Notes: generated by a model from the sequence alone, not told the origin. Counted from the first letter of the stretch, positions 46,178 to 57,144 are shown. The stretch is DNA of 64,000 nucleotides from Gemmobacter lanyuensis (GCF_014652355.1 NZ_BMYQ01000001.1:556180-620179), one strand, 5' to 3'. Made by a program: numbers and translations.

Positions 46178-47553
46178 CAGAAGAAATCGATGGAAACTTG
46201 CAGCAACCGCTCGACCTCGCGGACATCCTTGGCCATCACGAACATGGCGATGACATCGCCCTCGTCAATCCGCAGATCGCCGGTCGGCTTCAGAACCTTC
46301 TCGCCCTTCATCACCGCGCCGACCAGCACGCCTTCGGGGAAAGCGATGTCGCGCACCTGATGCCCTGCCAGCGGCGAGGTGCCCAGCACCTGCGCCTCAA
46401 TCACCTCGGCCTCGGCATCACCGATGGAATAGATCGCCCGCACCCGCCCGTGGCGCACATGGCGCAGGATCGAGGACACCGTGGTCGCCCGCGGGTTGAT
46501 ATAGGCATCCACATCCAGCGCCGACAGCAGCGGCACGAGCGTCGGATCGTTCACCAGCGCAATCGCCATAGGACAGCCGACCGATTTTGCCCGCACCGCA
46601 ACCAGCATATTGGTCTTGTCGTCATCCGTCACCGCCAGCACGGCATCGGCACGGTCGACGCTGGCCTCCATCAGCAGGTCGATATCCATGCCGTCGCCAT
46701 TCAGCACGATGGTGCGCGACAGGTTGTCGGCGGCGTATTCCGCGCGCGCGCGGTCATGTTCGATGACGCGCACCCGAACACGGTCCACCTGCGCCTCAAG
46801 GGCCCGGGCCACCGCCAACCCGACATTGCCCCCCCCCACGATCACCACACGCTCTTGCTTGCGGTTGGATTTGCCAAAGATTTCCAGGGTCCGCCCCAGG
46901 TCTTCGACATGCGAGAAGACATAGATCTGATCGCCCGCGAACAGCTGATCGCCGGCCTCGGGCGCGAAAAGCCGCCCCTCGCGCCGCACCCCCACCACAA
47001 TCGCCCGCAGGGTTGCGAAAAGCTCGTTCAACTGCCGGAGCGGGGTGTTCAGCACGGGGCAGTCCTCGGCCAGATCAATGCCCAGAAGCTGCGCGCGGCC
47101 CCCCATGAAACTTTCGGTATCAAAGGTCGCGGGCGCCGCAAGGCGCTGCATCGCAGCCTCGGCCACCTCGCGTTCGGGGCTGATCACCACGTCAATCGGC
47201 AGATGGTCGCGCCGATAAAGATCGGAATAAAGCGGCATGGAATAGTTCTGCGCCCGCAGCCGCGCGATCTTGCGCGGGACACCGAACACCGAATGGGCCA
47301 CCTGGCAGGTGACCATGTTCACCTCGTCGGAGTGGGTGGCCGCGATGATCATGTCGGCATCGCGCGCACCGGCCTTTTCCAGCACATCGGGATATGAGGC
47401 AAAGCCCGTAACCCCCTGCACATCCAGCGTTTCCGACGCGCGGCGCACCAGTTCGGCATTGCTGTCGACGACCGTCACGTCGTTGCGCTCGGACGAGAGA
47501 TGGCGGGCGATCTGCCAGCCGACCTGTCCCGCGCCACAGATGATCACTTTCAT
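46177..47553 (-). CDS. trkA: Trk potassium transport NAD-binding subunit TrkA
   Basis: The cytoplasmic gating subunit of Trk, 458 residues, made of two RCK halves. Each half has an NAD-binding Rossmann motif (IICGAGQVGWQIARHL at the N-terminus and VIVGGGNVGLAVARAL near 235) and a RCK_C regulatory part. It binds NAD(H)/ATP and controls TrkH. It is translationally coupled to trkH and follows ntrX after 76 bp. Confidence 0.96.
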   Translation of the reverse strand: MKVIICGAGQVGWQIARHLSSERNDVTVVDSNAELVRRASETLDVQGVTGFASYPDVLEKAGARDADMIIAATHSDEVNMVTCQVAHSVFGVPRKIARLRAQNYSMPLYSDLYRRDHLPIDVVISPEREVAEAAMQRLAAPATFDTESFMGGRAQLLGIDLAEDCPVLNTPLRQLNELFATLRAIVVGVRREGRLFAPEAGDQLFAGDQIYVFSHVEDLGRTLEIFGKSNRKQERVVIVGGGNVGLAVARALEAQVDRVRVRVIEHDRARAEYAADNLSRTIVLNGDGMDIDLLMEASVDRADAVLAVTDDDKTNMLVAVRAKSVGCPMAIALVNDPTLVPLLSALDVDAYINPRATTVSSILRHVRHGRVRAIYSIGDAEAEVIEAQVLGTSPLAGHQVRDIAFPEGVLVGAVMKGEKVLKPTGDLRIDEGDVIAMFVMAKDVREVERLLQVSIDFF

Positions 47554-47629
47554 CGGAAGGCCCCCGCTAACCCGGTGTCAGGGATGGCACGGGGCGGGCG
47601 GGGGGTCAAGCCGCGGGCGGAGCGGGGGA

Positions 47630-49024
47630 TTATTCGCCCTCGCCCTCGTCGTCATCCCCGCGGCCCTTGGCGCCGGTGACGACGCCCAGCGATTTCAGCT
47701 TGCGGTGCAGCGCGCTGCGTTCCATGCCGACGAAGGCTGCCGTTCGGCTGATATTGCCGCCGAAGCGGTTGATCTGCGTCAGCAGATATTCCTTCTCGAA
47801 AAGCTCGCGCGCCTCGCGGAGCGGCAGGGTTGCCAGCGCACCGCCGATCACCAGCCGCCCGTCATCGCCGCCGCCGCTTTCCTGCCCCGGCAGCTCGCGC
47901 GCCTCGATAGGACCATTGCCCTCGCCCAGGATCAGCACCCGTTCGATGACGTTCCGCAACTGGCGCACATTGCCCGGCCAGCGCATCGTTTGCAGCATCG
48001 CCTCGGCATCCGACGAAAGTGTCCGCTGCGGCAGCCCCTGGGTGCGGTGGAAGCTGTCGATGAAATAGCGGGTCAGTTCGGGAATATCCTCGCGCCGTTC
48101 CTCGAGGCTCGGCACGGCGATCGGCACGACATTCAGGCGATCATACAGCTCTTGCCGGAAGCGCCCGGCAGCGATTTCGGCGCGCAGGTCACGCGTGGTC
48201 GAGGAAATCACCCGCAGATCGACGCGCACCTTGTCGGACCCGCCTGCCCGGGTGAACTGCTGTTCCACCAGCACCCGCAGGATCTTGGACTGCGTGCCCA
48301 GCGGCATATCGGCCACCTCGTCAAAATAGACGATGCCACCATGCGCCTGCTCCAGCAGCCCCGGTTCCACCCCGCGTTCGGGGGTTTCGCGGCCGAACAG
48401 CACCTCTTCCATCCGCTCGGGCTCAATGGTGGCCGAGGTCACGGTGACGAAGGGTGCCGAGGCGCGGTTGGAATGGGCGTGGATGTGGCGCGCGGCCATT
48501 TCCTTGCCCGATCCGGCCGGACCGGTGAGCATGACACGCCCGTTCGACTTGGTCACCTTGTCCAACTGCGCCTTCAGCGTGCGGAAGGCCGCCGAATTGC
48601 CCAGCATGTCCGAGGTCGTGCCATCGCGGCGGCGCAATTCGCTGTTTTCACGGCGCAGCCGGGCGGTTTCCATCGCACGGCTGACCACCACCATCAGCTG
48701 GTCGATGTTGAAAGGCTTTTCGATGAAGTCATAGGCGCCCTGCTTGATCGCCGCGACTGCGATTTCGATATTCCCATGTCCCGAGATGATGACGACCGGC
48801 ACATCGGGATTGTCGCGTTTCACGGTTTTCAGGATGTCGATCCCGTCCATCCGGCTATCCTTGAGCCAGATGTCGAGGATCATCAACGACGGCGCCTCGG
48901 CATTGATCGCGGCCATGCATTCATCGGCATTGGCCGCCAGCCGGACGGAAAAGCCCTCGTCCTTGAGGATATCGCCAATCAGCTCGCGGATGTCGCGTTC
49001 ATCATCGACTATGAGAATGGTCAT
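47630..49024 (-). CDS. ntrX: Response regulator NtrX
   Basis: Nitrogen/redox response regulator, 464 residues: receiver with Asp51 in MILDIWLKDSRMDG, an AAA+ domain with a modified Walker A (GPAGSGKE) and FDEVADMPLG, and a C-terminal Fis-type helix-turn-helix (NISRTAAFVGMERSALHRKL). The GAFTGA loop needed to engage sigma-54 is missing between LFGRETPERG and GLLEQAHGG, so it likely acts with sigma-70 or as a repressor. Its start overlaps the ntrY stop as ATGA. Confidence 0.95.
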   Translation of the reverse strand: MTILIVDDERDIRELIGDILKDEGFSVRLAANADECMAAINAEAPSLMILDIWLKDSRMDGIDILKTVKRDNPDVPVVIISGHGNIEIAVAAIKQGAYDFIEKPFNIDQLMVVVSRAMETARLRRENSELRRRDGTTSDMLGNSAAFRTLKAQLDKVTKSNGRVMLTGPAGSGKEMAARHIHAHSNRASAPFVTVTSATIEPERMEEVLFGRETPERGVEPGLLEQAHGGIVYFDEVADMPLGTQSKILRVLVEQQFTRAGGSDKVRVDLRVISSTTRDLRAEIAAGRFRQELYDRLNVVPIAVPSLEERREDIPELTRYFIDSFHRTQGLPQRTLSSDAEAMLQTMRWPGNVRQLRNVIERVLILGEGNGPIEARELPGQESGGGDDGRLVIGGALATLPLREARELFEKEYLLTQINRFGGNISRTAAFVGMERSALHRKLKSLGVVTGAKGRGDDDEGEGE

Positions 49025-51342
49025 GCGTCCCCCTGGCCCCCTACGGTTGCCAATCTGCCCCTGCGTGGCGGGCGCGCGGCCCCCCGTGGCAGCCGGATCT
49101 CGGCCTGCGCACCCGCATGGGCGTTTCCTTCAAAAACCGGCGCGTCTGTCAGGATCAGCGACCCGCCATGTTCCTCAATGATCTTCTTCACGATGGGCAG
49201 GCCAAGGCCCGTGCCCTTTTCGCGCGTCGTGACATAGGGTTCGAACAGGCGCGAGCGGTCCATCGGCAAACCGCAGCCATTGTCAGCGATGCGGATGGTC
49301 ACATCCTCGGGTGCGATCTGCACTTGAACCCGGATTTCCGGCTGATAGCGCTCGGGGGCGCCCTTCTCGACCAGACCCTCGATCGCCTCGCCCGCGTTCT
49401 TGATCAGATTGGTCAGCGCCTGGCCGATCATGGTGGCGTCCAGCTCCATCGGCAGCGGGCTGTCAGGCAGATCGGCAGTGATGCGGACCTCGGGCAAGCC
49501 CGCGGCCTGCAAGGTCACGGCATCGCGCAGGATCTTGGACAGGTCGGTTTCGCGGCGGTCGGGTTCGGGCATCCGCGCGAATTTCGAAAATTCATCCACG
49601 ATCCGGCGCAGGTCATTGGTCTGGCGCACGATCACATCAGCGTATTGTTCCAGATCGCCCGCCAGATCCCCGACTAGCGGGCGGAACTTGCGCTTGATGC
49701 GTTCCGCAGAAAGCTGGATGGGCGTCAGCGGGTTCTTGATCTCATGCGCGATGCGGCGGGCCACATCGCCCCAGGCGGCCATGCGCTGCGCGCTGACCAG
49801 ATCGGTCACATCATCGAAGGCGACCACATAGCCCTCAAGCCGGCCGCTGTCGCTGCGCCGGGCCGACATGCGGACCAGCAGGCTTTCCATCCGGCCCTTG
49901 CGGGTCAGGCGCACCTCATCCTGCACGGCGGCACCGCCGCCTTCGCACACACGATCAAAGAGGGCCGCGAACTCCGGCACTGCCGCGGCCAGCGCCACAT
50001 CGCTCTGACCTTCGTCATAATCCAGCAGGCGCTGCGCCGCGCGGTTGACGAAATCGACATTCCCCTCGGCATCAAGGCCGATGACCCCCGCCGTAACCGA
50101 AGACAGCACGCTATCGAACAGACGCCGCCGCCGTTCCGACTGACGGTGGCTGTCAACCAGCGCATCGCGCTGCCCCTTGAGCTGCCGGGTCATCTTGTTG
50201 AACATCCGCCCCAGAGTGGCGATTTCGTCATCGCCCTCTTCCTCGGGGACATGCACGTCCAGATCGCCTTCGCCCACCCGCTCGGCCGCGCTGGCGAGAC
50301 GGCCCACAGGGCGGCTCAGACGTTCGGCGAACCACAGACCCAGCCAGATTGCCGCCATGATCAGGATCAGCGCAAAGCCCAGATAGAGCAGCCCGAATTC
50401 AAAGAGGATGCGCCCCCGCGCCTTTTCGACCTGCTGATAAAGCCGCACGGAATCCTTGGTTTCATCCAGCAGCCCCAGAAGCGAGCCATCCACCGCCCGC
50501 GTGATGTAGAGATAACGGTCGGCAAAGGCCTCAAGCCGCACCAGCGCGCGGAATTCGTTATTGCCCCAATCCTGGATCACCACGACCTCGCCCGCCGCGG
50601 CGCGGGCCAGCTGATCGGCGGAGGGTTTCTCGAAATCAAACAGATAGGATTTCTCGCCGCGCGTCTTCAGATCGCCGGCGCCGTCGATCAGATAGGCCTC
50701 GCGCAAGCCGCGCTGAACCCGTTCCTGCACCTGCGTGAGCAAGGGCCGCAGTTCGCCGTCTTCCAGAAAGAAGGTGGACTGCTTGGTCACGTTGAAATAG
50801 GCGGCAAGGCCTTCGGCATCCTCGATCAGGCCTTCGCGGTGTTCTTTCTCATAGGCCTCGGCAGCATCGAGCGAGGCGCCCACCACGCGTTGGACCCGGT
50901 CCGAAAACCATCCCTCAAGCCCGACATTTACCGTCAACACCGCAAAGACCGCGACCAACACGGTGGGCATCAGCGCAACCAGCGCGAAAACCCCGGTCAG
51001 TCGCAAGTGCAGACGCGATCCGGCAGAACGACGGCGGCGGTCCGCCACCATCCGCAGCACCCGGCTGAGCACGAGTGACGCGATCAGCAGCACATAGACG
51101 AAATCCGCCAGCAACACGAGCCGCAGCGGCACCCCTGCGGCACCGGCATCAAGCGGTTGCAGCGCCAGCAGCGTTGCCACCACCAAGACCGGGCCCAGCA
51201 CGACAAGACCCAGCGTCGTCCATGTCTGCATCCGGCGCTGGCGCTGCAACCGCGCCAGACGCAAGATCCAAGCACTGCCTGATGAAGCCGGCCGCAAGGT
51301 CGGTTGCCCCCAAAGATTGAGGGCGATCTGAGCCCCCGCCAC
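49021..51342 (-). CDS. ntrY: Sensor histidine kinase NtrY
   Basis: Membrane-bound sensor kinase, 773 residues. Membrane segments lie near 42-62, 75-93, 120-140 and 320-340, enclosing a periplasmic domain; then HAMP (RLSRPVGRLASAAERVGEGDL), a PAS domain (AGVIGLDAEGNVDFVNRAAQ), the phospho-acceptor His in [21 protein letters not shown], and an ATPase (LTNLIKNAGEAI, DNGCGLP, GTGLGLPIVKKI). It phosphorylates NtrX. It starts at GTG 51342 with a poor ribosome-binding site. The next Met (residue 37, MQTWTTLGLVV) would still include the first membrane segment. Confidence 0.93.
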   Translation of the reverse strand: MAGAQIALNLWGQPTLRPASSGSAWILRLARLQRQRRMQTWTTLGLVVLGPVLVVATLLALQPLDAGAAGVPLRLVLLADFVYVLLIASLVLSRVLRMVADRRRRSAGSRLHLRLTGVFALVALMPTVLVAVFAVLTVNVGLEGWFSDRVQRVVGASLDAAEAYEKEHREGLIEDAEGLAAYFNVTKQSTFFLEDGELRPLLTQVQERVQRGLREAYLIDGAGDLKTRGEKSYLFDFEKPSADQLARAAAGEVVVIQDWGNNEFRALVRLEAFADRYLYITRAVDGSLLGLLDETKDSVRLYQQVEKARGRILFEFGLLYLGFALILIMAAIWLGLWFAERLSRPVGRLASAAERVGEGDLDVHVPEEEGDDEIATLGRMFNKMTRQLKGQRDALVDSHRQSERRRRLFDSVLSSVTAGVIGLDAEGNVDFVNRAAQRLLDYDEGQSDVALAAAVPEFAALFDRVCEGGGAAVQDEVRLTRKGRMESLLVRMSARRSDSGRLEGYVVAFDDVTDLVSAQRMAAWGDVARRIAHEIKNPLTPIQLSAERIKRKFRPLVGDLAGDLEQYADVIVRQTNDLRRIVDEFSKFARMPEPDRRETDLSKILRDAVTLQAAGLPEVRITADLPDSPLPMELDATMIGQALTNLIKNAGEAIEGLVEKGAPERYQPEIRVQVQIAPEDVTIRIADNGCGLPMDRSRLFEPYVTTREKGTGLGLPIVKKIIEEHGGSLILTDAPVFEGNAHAGAQAEIRLPRGAARPPRRGRLATVGGQGDA

Positions 51343-51398
51343 ATATCCGTTGGCGTGAATCAGGCCATGGCCGCAATGTCACGCGATATGTTGCGCTT

Positions 51399-52763
51399 TT
51401 ACATCAGTTTGCGGCGGCGTGTCACGCGGATATCCAGCTCGGTGATCTTCTTGCGCAAAGTATTGCGGTTGATCCCTAGCAGATCGGCACATTTTGCCTG
51501 ATTGCCGCCGGTCGCATCCAGGGCGATTTCAATCAGCGGCGCCTCAACCTCGCGCAGGATGCGGTTATAGACCCCGGCCGGGGGGAGCTGACCGCCATGC
51601 AGATCGAAGTAGCGCTTCAGATGCCGCGCGACCGAGGCGGAAAGCTTGTCCCCCTCGCCCAACCCCTTCATCGGTTCGGGCAGCGGCTGGCTGCCAAGGG
51701 CGGCCTCCACTTCGGCGCGGCTGATCTCCGGCTCGGTCGAGGTGACCATCAACCGCTTCAGCGTGTTTTCCAGCTGGCGCACATTTCCCGGCCAGCTGTA
51801 GGCGCGCACCAGTTCGCGCGCGTCATTCGACAGACGACGGACGGTGCCGAAATCGCGTTCCCCGCGCGCCAGGAAATGCTCTGCCAGCAGCGGAATGTCA
51901 TCCACCCGTTCCCGCAGGCTTGGCACATGCAGCGTCACCCCGCCCAGACGGTAGAACAGATCCTGCCGGAAGCGCCCGGCCTCCATCCGGTTGGCCAGAT
52001 CGCTCTGGCTTGTCGCCATGACACGGGGGGCATTGTCGCCCAGCATATCAAGCATCCGCACGATGCGGCCCTGCGCCTCATCCTCAAGATCGGCGACCTC
52101 ATCAAAGACAAGGCTGCCGCCGCGCGCCCGCGACAAAAGCGCCGCCGGCCCGTCCATGCTTTGCAGATCGGCCGCCTGAGCCACGACGAAGGGCATCGTG
52201 CGCCGATCCGAGAAATCATGGATCGCCCGTGCGATCAGCGATTTTCCGGTGCCGCTTTCGCCGGTAATCAGCACCGGCAGTTCAGTATTCATCACCCGCG
52301 CCACCAGACGATAGAGCGCCTGCATCGCCGCCGTCCGCCCCACCAGCGGCAGGTCATCCCCCGCCTCGCGCGGGGCGGGTGCGGGTTTGGGCACGCGGCG
52401 CTTCACATCCAGCGCGCGGGCCGACCGCTTCATCAGATCGGGAAGGTCGAAAGGTTTGGGGAGATAGTCGAAAGCCTCGGCCTCGGCCGCCTGAATGGCG
52501 GTCATGATGGTGTTCTGCGCCGAAATCACGATGACCGGCAGGCCGGGGCGCAGCCGGGTGATGCGCGGCAGCGCCTCAAGCCCGTTGCCATCAGGCATCA
52601 CCACATCCGAGATGACCAGATCACCCTTCCCCTCTTCCACCCAACGCATGAGCGTGACGAGCGAGGAGGTCGCATGCACCTTGCAGCCCGCGCGGGTCAA
52701 TGCCTGCGTCAGCACCGTGCGGATCGTGCGGTCGTCATCGGCAACCAGAACCGTGCCATCCAT
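51399..52763 (-). CDS. ntrC: Nitrogen response regulator NtrC
   Basis: Nitrogen-limitation activator, 454 residues. The receiver has Asp53 ([12 protein letters not shown]); the AAA+ domain has Walker A GESGTGKS and [13 protein letters not shown]; the C-terminus is a Fis-type helix-turn-helix ([21 protein letters not shown]). The GAFTGA motif is absent (the loop reads [17 protein letters not shown]). This agrees with the established Rhodobacter capsulatus NtrC, which activates sigma-70 promoters. The start overlaps the ntrB stop by one base. Confidence 0.95.
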   Translation of the reverse strand: MDGTVLVADDDRTIRTVLTQALTRAGCKVHATSSLVTLMRWVEEGKGDLVISDVVMPDGNGLEALPRITRLRPGLPVIVISAQNTIMTAIQAAEAEAFDYLPKPFDLPDLMKRSARALDVKRRVPKPAPAPREAGDDLPLVGRTAAMQALYRLVARVMNTELPVLITGESGTGKSLIARAIHDFSDRRTMPFVVAQAADLQSMDGPAALLSRARGGSLVFDEVADLEDEAQGRIVRMLDMLGDNAPRVMATSQSDLANRMEAGRFRQDLFYRLGGVTLHVPSLRERVDDIPLLAEHFLARGERDFGTVRRLSNDARELVRAYSWPGNVRQLENTLKRLMVTSTEPEISRAEVEAALGSQPLPEPMKGLGEGDKLSASVARHLKRYFDLHGGQLPPAGVYNRILREVEAPLIEIALDATGGNQAKCADLLGINRNTLRKKITELDIRVTRRRKLM

Positions 52764-53866
52764 CAGCCTGCTTCCTTCTTCTGCAATTCGCGGGGGGCCA
52801 CCGGCAACGAAACGCGGAACACCGTCCGCCCCGGCACCGAGTCAACCGAGATCCAGCCGTCATGTTCGGTGATGATTTTCGACACCAGCGCGAGGCCAAG
52901 CCCCGTGCCGTTTTCCTTGCCCGAAACGAAGGGTTCGAAAATGTCGTCGGCAATGCCGGGCGGAAGACCCGGGCCGTCATCGATGATTTCCACCTGCAGG
53001 GGCAGCGCCTTGCCGGTACCGTCCTTGCGCCGCAGCCGCAGCGACAGGTCATAGCGCGTCCGCAGCGTGATGGTGCCTTTGGCCCCGCCTGCCGCCTCGG
53101 CCGCGTTCTTGATGAGATTGAGGAACACCTGCATCAGCTGATCCGGGTCCGCATGCGTCGGCGGCAACGAGGGGTCATATTCCTCGACGATCCGCATATT
53201 GGCGGCAAAGCCCACCAGCGCCGATTTGCGCGCGCGGTCCAATGCGTCGTGGATATTCACGACACGGCGGTCAGGTGGGCGCACATTGCCGAACTGTTCA
53301 ACCTGCTCCAGCAGCTTCACGATGCGCCGGGTTTCCTCGACGATCAGGTCGGTCAGCTCCCGGTCCTCAGGGGTGAGGTTCATCGACAGCAGCTGCGCCG
53401 CACCGGAGATCCCGGCCAGGGGGTTCTTGATTTCATGCGCCAGCATCTCAGCCATGCCGATCGCGGATTTTGCCGCCGTCTTGGCCGCGCCAGCCCGGCC
53501 CAGCCGGTCGGCCATCTCACGCGGGGAAATCAGCAGCATCAGATATTCGGGATCATCGGCCAGCGGTGCCACCTGCACCGTGCATTGCACCGGCGGCTTT
53601 TCCCCGCTGGTCACATCAACATCATTGATGAACAGCGCCGACTGGTTGGCACGGGCGCGGGCGCAGGCCTCTTCCATCTCGGCATCAATATGCACACGAT
53701 CAAAGACCGGTTGCCCCTTGAGGCTGCGGGACGAGGCATTGAGGAAAAGCTCGGCCGCGGGGTTCGTTTCAACGATCAGCCCGCCCTGATCCACCAGAAG
53801 CGCCGGGATCGGCAGCGAGGCCCAGATCACCCCCGGCACCGGATAGGGCTGACGAAACCCCTTCAT
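52763..53866 (-). CDS. ntrB: Nitrogen-regulatory sensor kinase NtrB
   Basis: Cytoplasmic PAS-histidine kinase, 367 residues, which phosphorylates or dephosphorylates NtrC according to PII/glutamine status. N-terminal PAS ([20 protein letters not shown]), His144 in [20 protein letters not shown], and ATPase motifs [20 protein letters not shown] and [12 protein letters not shown] are present. The start overlaps the dusB stop as ATGA. Confidence 0.96.
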   Translation of the reverse strand: MKGFRQPYPVPGVIWASLPIPALLVDQGGLIVETNPAAELFLNASSRSLKGQPVFDRVHIDAEMEEACARARANQSALFINDVDVTSGEKPPVQCTVQVAPLADDPEYLMLLISPREMADRLGRAGAAKTAAKSAIGMAEMLAHEIKNPLAGISGAAQLLSMNLTPEDRELTDLIVEETRRIVKLLEQVEQFGNVRPPDRRVVNIHDALDRARKSALVGFAANMRIVEEYDPSLPPTHADPDQLMQVFLNLIKNAAEAAGGAKGTITLRTRYDLSLRLRRKDGTGKALPLQVEIIDDGPGLPPGIADDIFEPFVSGKENGTGLGLALVSKIITEHDGWISVDSVPGRTVFRVSLPVAPRELQKKEAG

Positions 53867-54843
53867 GCGGCTTCCCTTTCCTGATGGGCAAAGGCCGCGC
53901 GCAGATCGCGCGCCACCTGTGCGGGCACCTCGCCCGTGATGATCGGGGCGCGGGCCGCTTCAAGCCCGGCCATTTCCAGATACCAACCCAGATGCTTGCG
54001 GGCGATCTTGATGCCCAGGTCCAGGCCGTAGAAAGCCAGCATCGCCTCGTAATGCCCCAGAATCATGTCGGCCAGCGCATCCCCCTGCGGGATCTGCGGC
54101 GCGGGCGTGCCATAAAGTGCGGCCGCCACCTTGGCGAGCAGCCAGGGCCGCCCCTGCGCCCCCCGCCCGATCATCACCCCGTCGGCGCCCGACAGGCGCA
54201 GCGCCTCGGCCGCGGTCTCGGCGCCGGTGATGTCGCCGTTGGCGATCAGCGGGATGGTCACGGCCTCTTTCACCGCGCGGATGGCCGCCCAATCCGCTGC
54301 ACCTTTGTAGAACTGACAGCGTGTCCGGCCGTGGATGGTGACCATCGTCACCCCGGCCTCCTCTGCCCGGCGGGCCAGAATGGGCGCGTTCAGCAGGGCA
54401 TCATCCCACCCCAGACGGGTTTTCAGCGTGACCGGCACCTCGACCGCGCCCACCACCGCCTCGATCAGGCGCAGCGCATGGTCCAGATCCTTCATCAGCG
54501 CCGACCCGGAATAGCCGTTCGTCACCTTCTTGGCCGGACAGCCCATGTTGATGTCGATCACCCGCGCGCCCTGACCGGCGACGTATTTCGCGGCCTCGGC
54601 CATCCAGTAGGGTTCGCGCCCCGCCAGCTGGACCGAGGTCGCAGCCTCCTGAAACCCCAGCTCCGCGCGGGCGCGGGCCAACGGACGGGCCTGCACGACC
54701 TCCTGGCTTGCGACCATCTCGCTCACCACCAGCCCCGCCCCGAACGAGGCCACCAGCCGGCGGAACGGCAGATCCGTGATCCCGGCCAGCGGCGCCAGAA
54801 GCACCGGGGGCGTGATGGAAATTTCAGCCAATTGCAGGGACAC
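53863..54843 (-). CDS. dusB: tRNA-dihydrouridine synthase DusB (NifR3)
   Basis: FMN-dependent enzyme reducing uridines in tRNA, 326 residues, close to the size known for R. capsulatus NifR3. Motifs are LLAPLAGITDLPFRRLV, INMGCPAKKVTNGYSGSALM with the catalytic Cys, IHGRTRCQFYKG and MIGRGAQGRPWL. I chose GTG 54843 because AAGGAA is 8 nt upstream and homology starts there; ATG 54882 is in frame but lacks a ribosome-binding site. It heads the dusB-ntrB-ntrC operon. Confidence 0.93.
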   Translation of the reverse strand: MSLQLAEISITPPVLLAPLAGITDLPFRRLVASFGAGLVVSEMVASQEVVQARPLARARAELGFQEAATSVQLAGREPYWMAEAAKYVAGQGARVIDINMGCPAKKVTNGYSGSALMKDLDHALRLIEAVVGAVEVPVTLKTRLGWDDALLNAPILARRAEEAGVTMVTIHGRTRCQFYKGAADWAAIRAVKEAVTIPLIANGDITGAETAAEALRLSGADGVMIGRGAQGRPWLLAKVAAALYGTPAPQIPQGDALADMILGHYEAMLAFYGLDLGIKIARKHLGWYLEMAGLEAARAPIITGEVPAQVARDLRAAFAHQEREAA

Positions 54844-54978
54844 GGGCGGGATTCCTTGTCTGTCATGAAGGGTGCTAGACATGCCTGTTGCGTATGACAA
54901 CGGCAAGACGCTGCAAATTTGGGCGCAGAACATACGCTGCCTAAATATTGGGCGGAATTACCGGGAAATGCCACCGCA

Positions 54979-55007
54979 TTGTCATGCGCGCAGGCTTGGC
55001 CTAGGAA
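54979..55007 (+). promoter_or_regulatory. Candidate promoter of ispDF
   Basis: TTGTCA (54979-54984), a 17-bp spacer and TAGGAA (55002-55007) precede ispDF by 19 bp in the dusB/ispDF divergent gap. Confidence 0.4.
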
Positions 55008-55026
55008 CAAGCACAAGGAGAGCCGC

Positions 55027-56151
55027 ATGACCACAGCCGCGATCATCGTTGCCGCCGGGCGCGGCACAAGGGCCGGAGGAGAGATCCCCAAGCAATGGCA
55101 AAGCCTTGCCGGGCAGCCGGTGCTGGCCCATACGCTTGCCGCCTTTGCAGGGATGCGCCGGGTGCTGGTGATCCACCCCGATGACAGCGCCCGGGCCGAG
55201 GCGCTGGGGACCGATGCCCTGCTGGTGGCAGGGGGCAACAGTCGCGCACAATCGGTGCGCAATGCCCTTGAGGCGCTAGAGGGCGAGGGCATCACGCGCG
55301 TTCTGATCCATGATGGCGCGCGCCCGCTCGTCACCCCCGATCTGATTGCGCGCCTCGACCGCGCGCTGGACGACGGCCCCGCCGCAGCCCCGGCGCTGGC
55401 GGTGACCGATGCGCTCTGGCGGGGTGCGGACGGTGAGGTTGCGGGCACGCAGAACCGCGACGGCCTCTGGCGCGCACAGACGCCGCAGGCTTTTCACTTC
55501 GACGCGATTCTTGCCGCCCACCGCGCCCATCCCGGCGATGCCGCCGATGATGTCGAAGTCGCGCGCGCCGCGGGCCTGCCCGTCCGCATTGTCGAGGGCA
55601 GCGAGGACAATCTGAAACTGACCTTCCCCGGTGATTTCGCCCGGGCAGAGACCATCCTGAAAGGACGCCGCATGGAGATCCGTCTTGGCAATGGCTATGA
55701 CGTTCACGCCTTTACCGAGGGCGATCACTGCTGGCTCTGCGGCGTGAAAGTGCCCCATAGCAAGGCGCTGCTGGGCCATTCCGATGCAGATGTGGGGATG
55801 CACGCCCTGACCGATGCTATCTATGGCGCGCTGGCGCAGGGCGACATCGGCCGCCATTTCCCCCCGTCAGACCCGCAGTGGAAGGGCGCCGAAAGCCATA
55901 TCTTCCTGCGCCATGCCATTGAACTGGCTACGAAAATGGGTTTCCGGCTGATGAACTGCGACGTGACGCTGGTGTGCGAACGCCCCAAGATCGGCCCCCA
56001 TGCCGAGGCGATGCGCGCAGCCCTTGCCGCCATCATGGGGGTTGATCTGCACCGCGTCAGCGTCAAGGCCACCACCTCGGAACGTCTGGGCTTTACCGGG
56101 CGTGAGGAAGGCATCGCCGCCATTGCCACCGCCACGCTGGTGCAGGCATGA
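55027..56151 (+). CDS. ispDF: Bifunctional IspD-IspF (methylerythritol phosphate pathway)
   Basis: A 374-residue fusion of 2-C-methyl-D-erythritol 4-phosphate cytidylyltransferase (residues about 1-215: [32 protein letters not shown]) and 2,4-cyclodiphosphate synthase (about 217-374: [47 protein letters not shown]). It catalyses steps 3 and 5 of isoprenoid precursor synthesis; the intermediate kinase IspE is not here. Fusions are usual in alphaproteobacteria. AAGGAG lies before the ATG; the stop overlaps pgpA (ATGA). Confidence 0.97.
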   Translation: MTTAAIIVAAGRGTRAGGEIPKQWQSLAGQPVLAHTLAAFAGMRRVLVIHPDDSARAEALGTDALLVAGGNSRAQSVRNALEALEGEGITRVLIHDGARPLVTPDLIARLDRALDDGPAAAPALAVTDALWRGADGEVAGTQNRDGLWRAQTPQAFHFDAILAAHRAHPGDAADDVEVARAAGLPVRIVEGSEDNLKLTFPGDFARAETILKGRRMEIRLGNGYDVHAFTEGDHCWLCGVKVPHSKALLGHSDADVGMHALTDAIYGALAQGDIGRHFPPSDPQWKGAESHIFLRHAIELATKMGFRLMNCDVTLVCERPKIGPHAEAMRAALAAIMGVDLHRVSVKATTSERLGFTGREEGIAAIATATLVQA

Positions 56152-56654
56152 TTGCCGCGATCTGCACCTTTTTCGGCGCGGGACTTTTGCGCCCGGCACC
56201 CGGCACCTGGGGGTCTTTGGCCGCCGTTGCACTGGCGGTGCTGGCCTATGAAACGGGTTATGCGCTGCTGGTGCCCGCCGGTGCCGCATTGGCGACGCTG
56301 GCCGGATTTTGGACCATTCCCCAATACCTTGCGGGGCATTCTGACAGTGATCCCTCAGAAGTGGTGATTGATGAGGTGGCGGGCCAGTGGCTCGCGCTCT
56401 CCTTCACCATCATCCCGCTTTGGCGGCACGATGTGGACAGCCTGCTGTTTGGCGCTTGGCCCGGTTGGGTGGTGCCGTTTGTGCTGTTCCGCCTGTTTGA
56501 CATCCGCAAACCCTGGCTCGTGGGTCAGGCAGATCGGCGCGGCGATGCGGCGGGCGTGATGCTCGATGACCTCTGGGCCGGGCTTTTCGCCGGTCTGGGG
56601 TCCGTGATCCTGGCCGGGATCTACCATGCGATTTTGCAACCCATGATAGGATGA
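56148..56654 (+). CDS. pgpA: Phosphatidylglycerophosphatase A
   Basis: A 168-residue inner-membrane enzyme dephosphorylating phosphatidylglycerophosphate to phosphatidylglycerol. The signature [19 protein letters not shown], then [17 protein letters not shown] and [21 protein letters not shown] match PgpA. It is coupled to ispDF by ATGA and followed by the CinA-family gene after 4 bp. Confidence 0.93.
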   Translation: MIAAICTFFGAGLLRPAPGTWGSLAAVALAVLAYETGYALLVPAGAALATLAGFWTIPQYLAGHSDSDPSEVVIDEVAGQWLALSFTIIPLWRHDVDSLLFGAWPGWVVPFVLFRLFDIRKPWLVGQADRRGDAAGVMLDDLWAGLFAGLGSVILAGIYHAILQPMIG

Positions 56655-56658
56655 CGCG

Positions 56659-57144
56659 ATGAAAGTTGAGGATTTTCTGAACCTTGCACGGCGAACCTCA
56701 ACCATCGTCGCAACAGCGGAAAGCTGCACCGGCGGCATGATTGCCGCTGCGCTGACCGATATCGCCGGGTCCTCCGACGTGTTCGACCGCGGCTTTGTCA
56801 CCTATTCAAACGCTGCCAAGCAGGACATGCTGGGCGTGACAGCGACCAGCCTCGACGCCTTCGGCGCCGTGTCGGAACCCGTGGCGCGTGAAATGGCAGA
56901 CGGCGCCCTGACCCGGTCGCGGGCGACGATTGCCGTCTCGGTCACCGGGATCGCAGGCCCCGGCGGGTCGGACCACAAGCCCGAGGGCCGCGTCTGTTTC
57001 GGCCTTGCCCGCAAGGGGCACCCCACCTTTACCGAAACCGTCGAATTCGGCCCGCTGGGGCGCGCGGCCGTGCGCGCGGCGACGCGGGATCATGCGCTGC
57101 ATCTGCTGGCACAGGCGACAGCTGAAATGCAGAAAACGCCCTGA
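56659..57144 (+). CDS. CinA-family protein (nicotinamide-nucleotide amidohydrolase domain)
   Basis: A 161-residue stand-alone CinA C-terminal domain, probably hydrolysing nicotinamide mononucleotide to nicotinate mononucleotide (PncC activity). [20 protein letters not shown] contains the conserved Ser-Cys-Thr segment, followed by [16 protein letters not shown] and [21 protein letters not shown]. The N-terminal MoaB-like domain of full CinA is absent. It is the third gene of the ispDF-pgpA operon. Confidence 0.9.
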   Translation: MKVEDFLNLARRTSTIVATAESCTGGMIAAALTDIAGSSDVFDRGFVTYSNAAKQDMLGVTATSLDAFGAVSEPVAREMADGALTRSRATIAVSVTGIAGPGGSDHKPEGRVCFGLARKGHPTFTETVEFGPLGRAAVRAATRDHALHLLAQATAEMQKTP

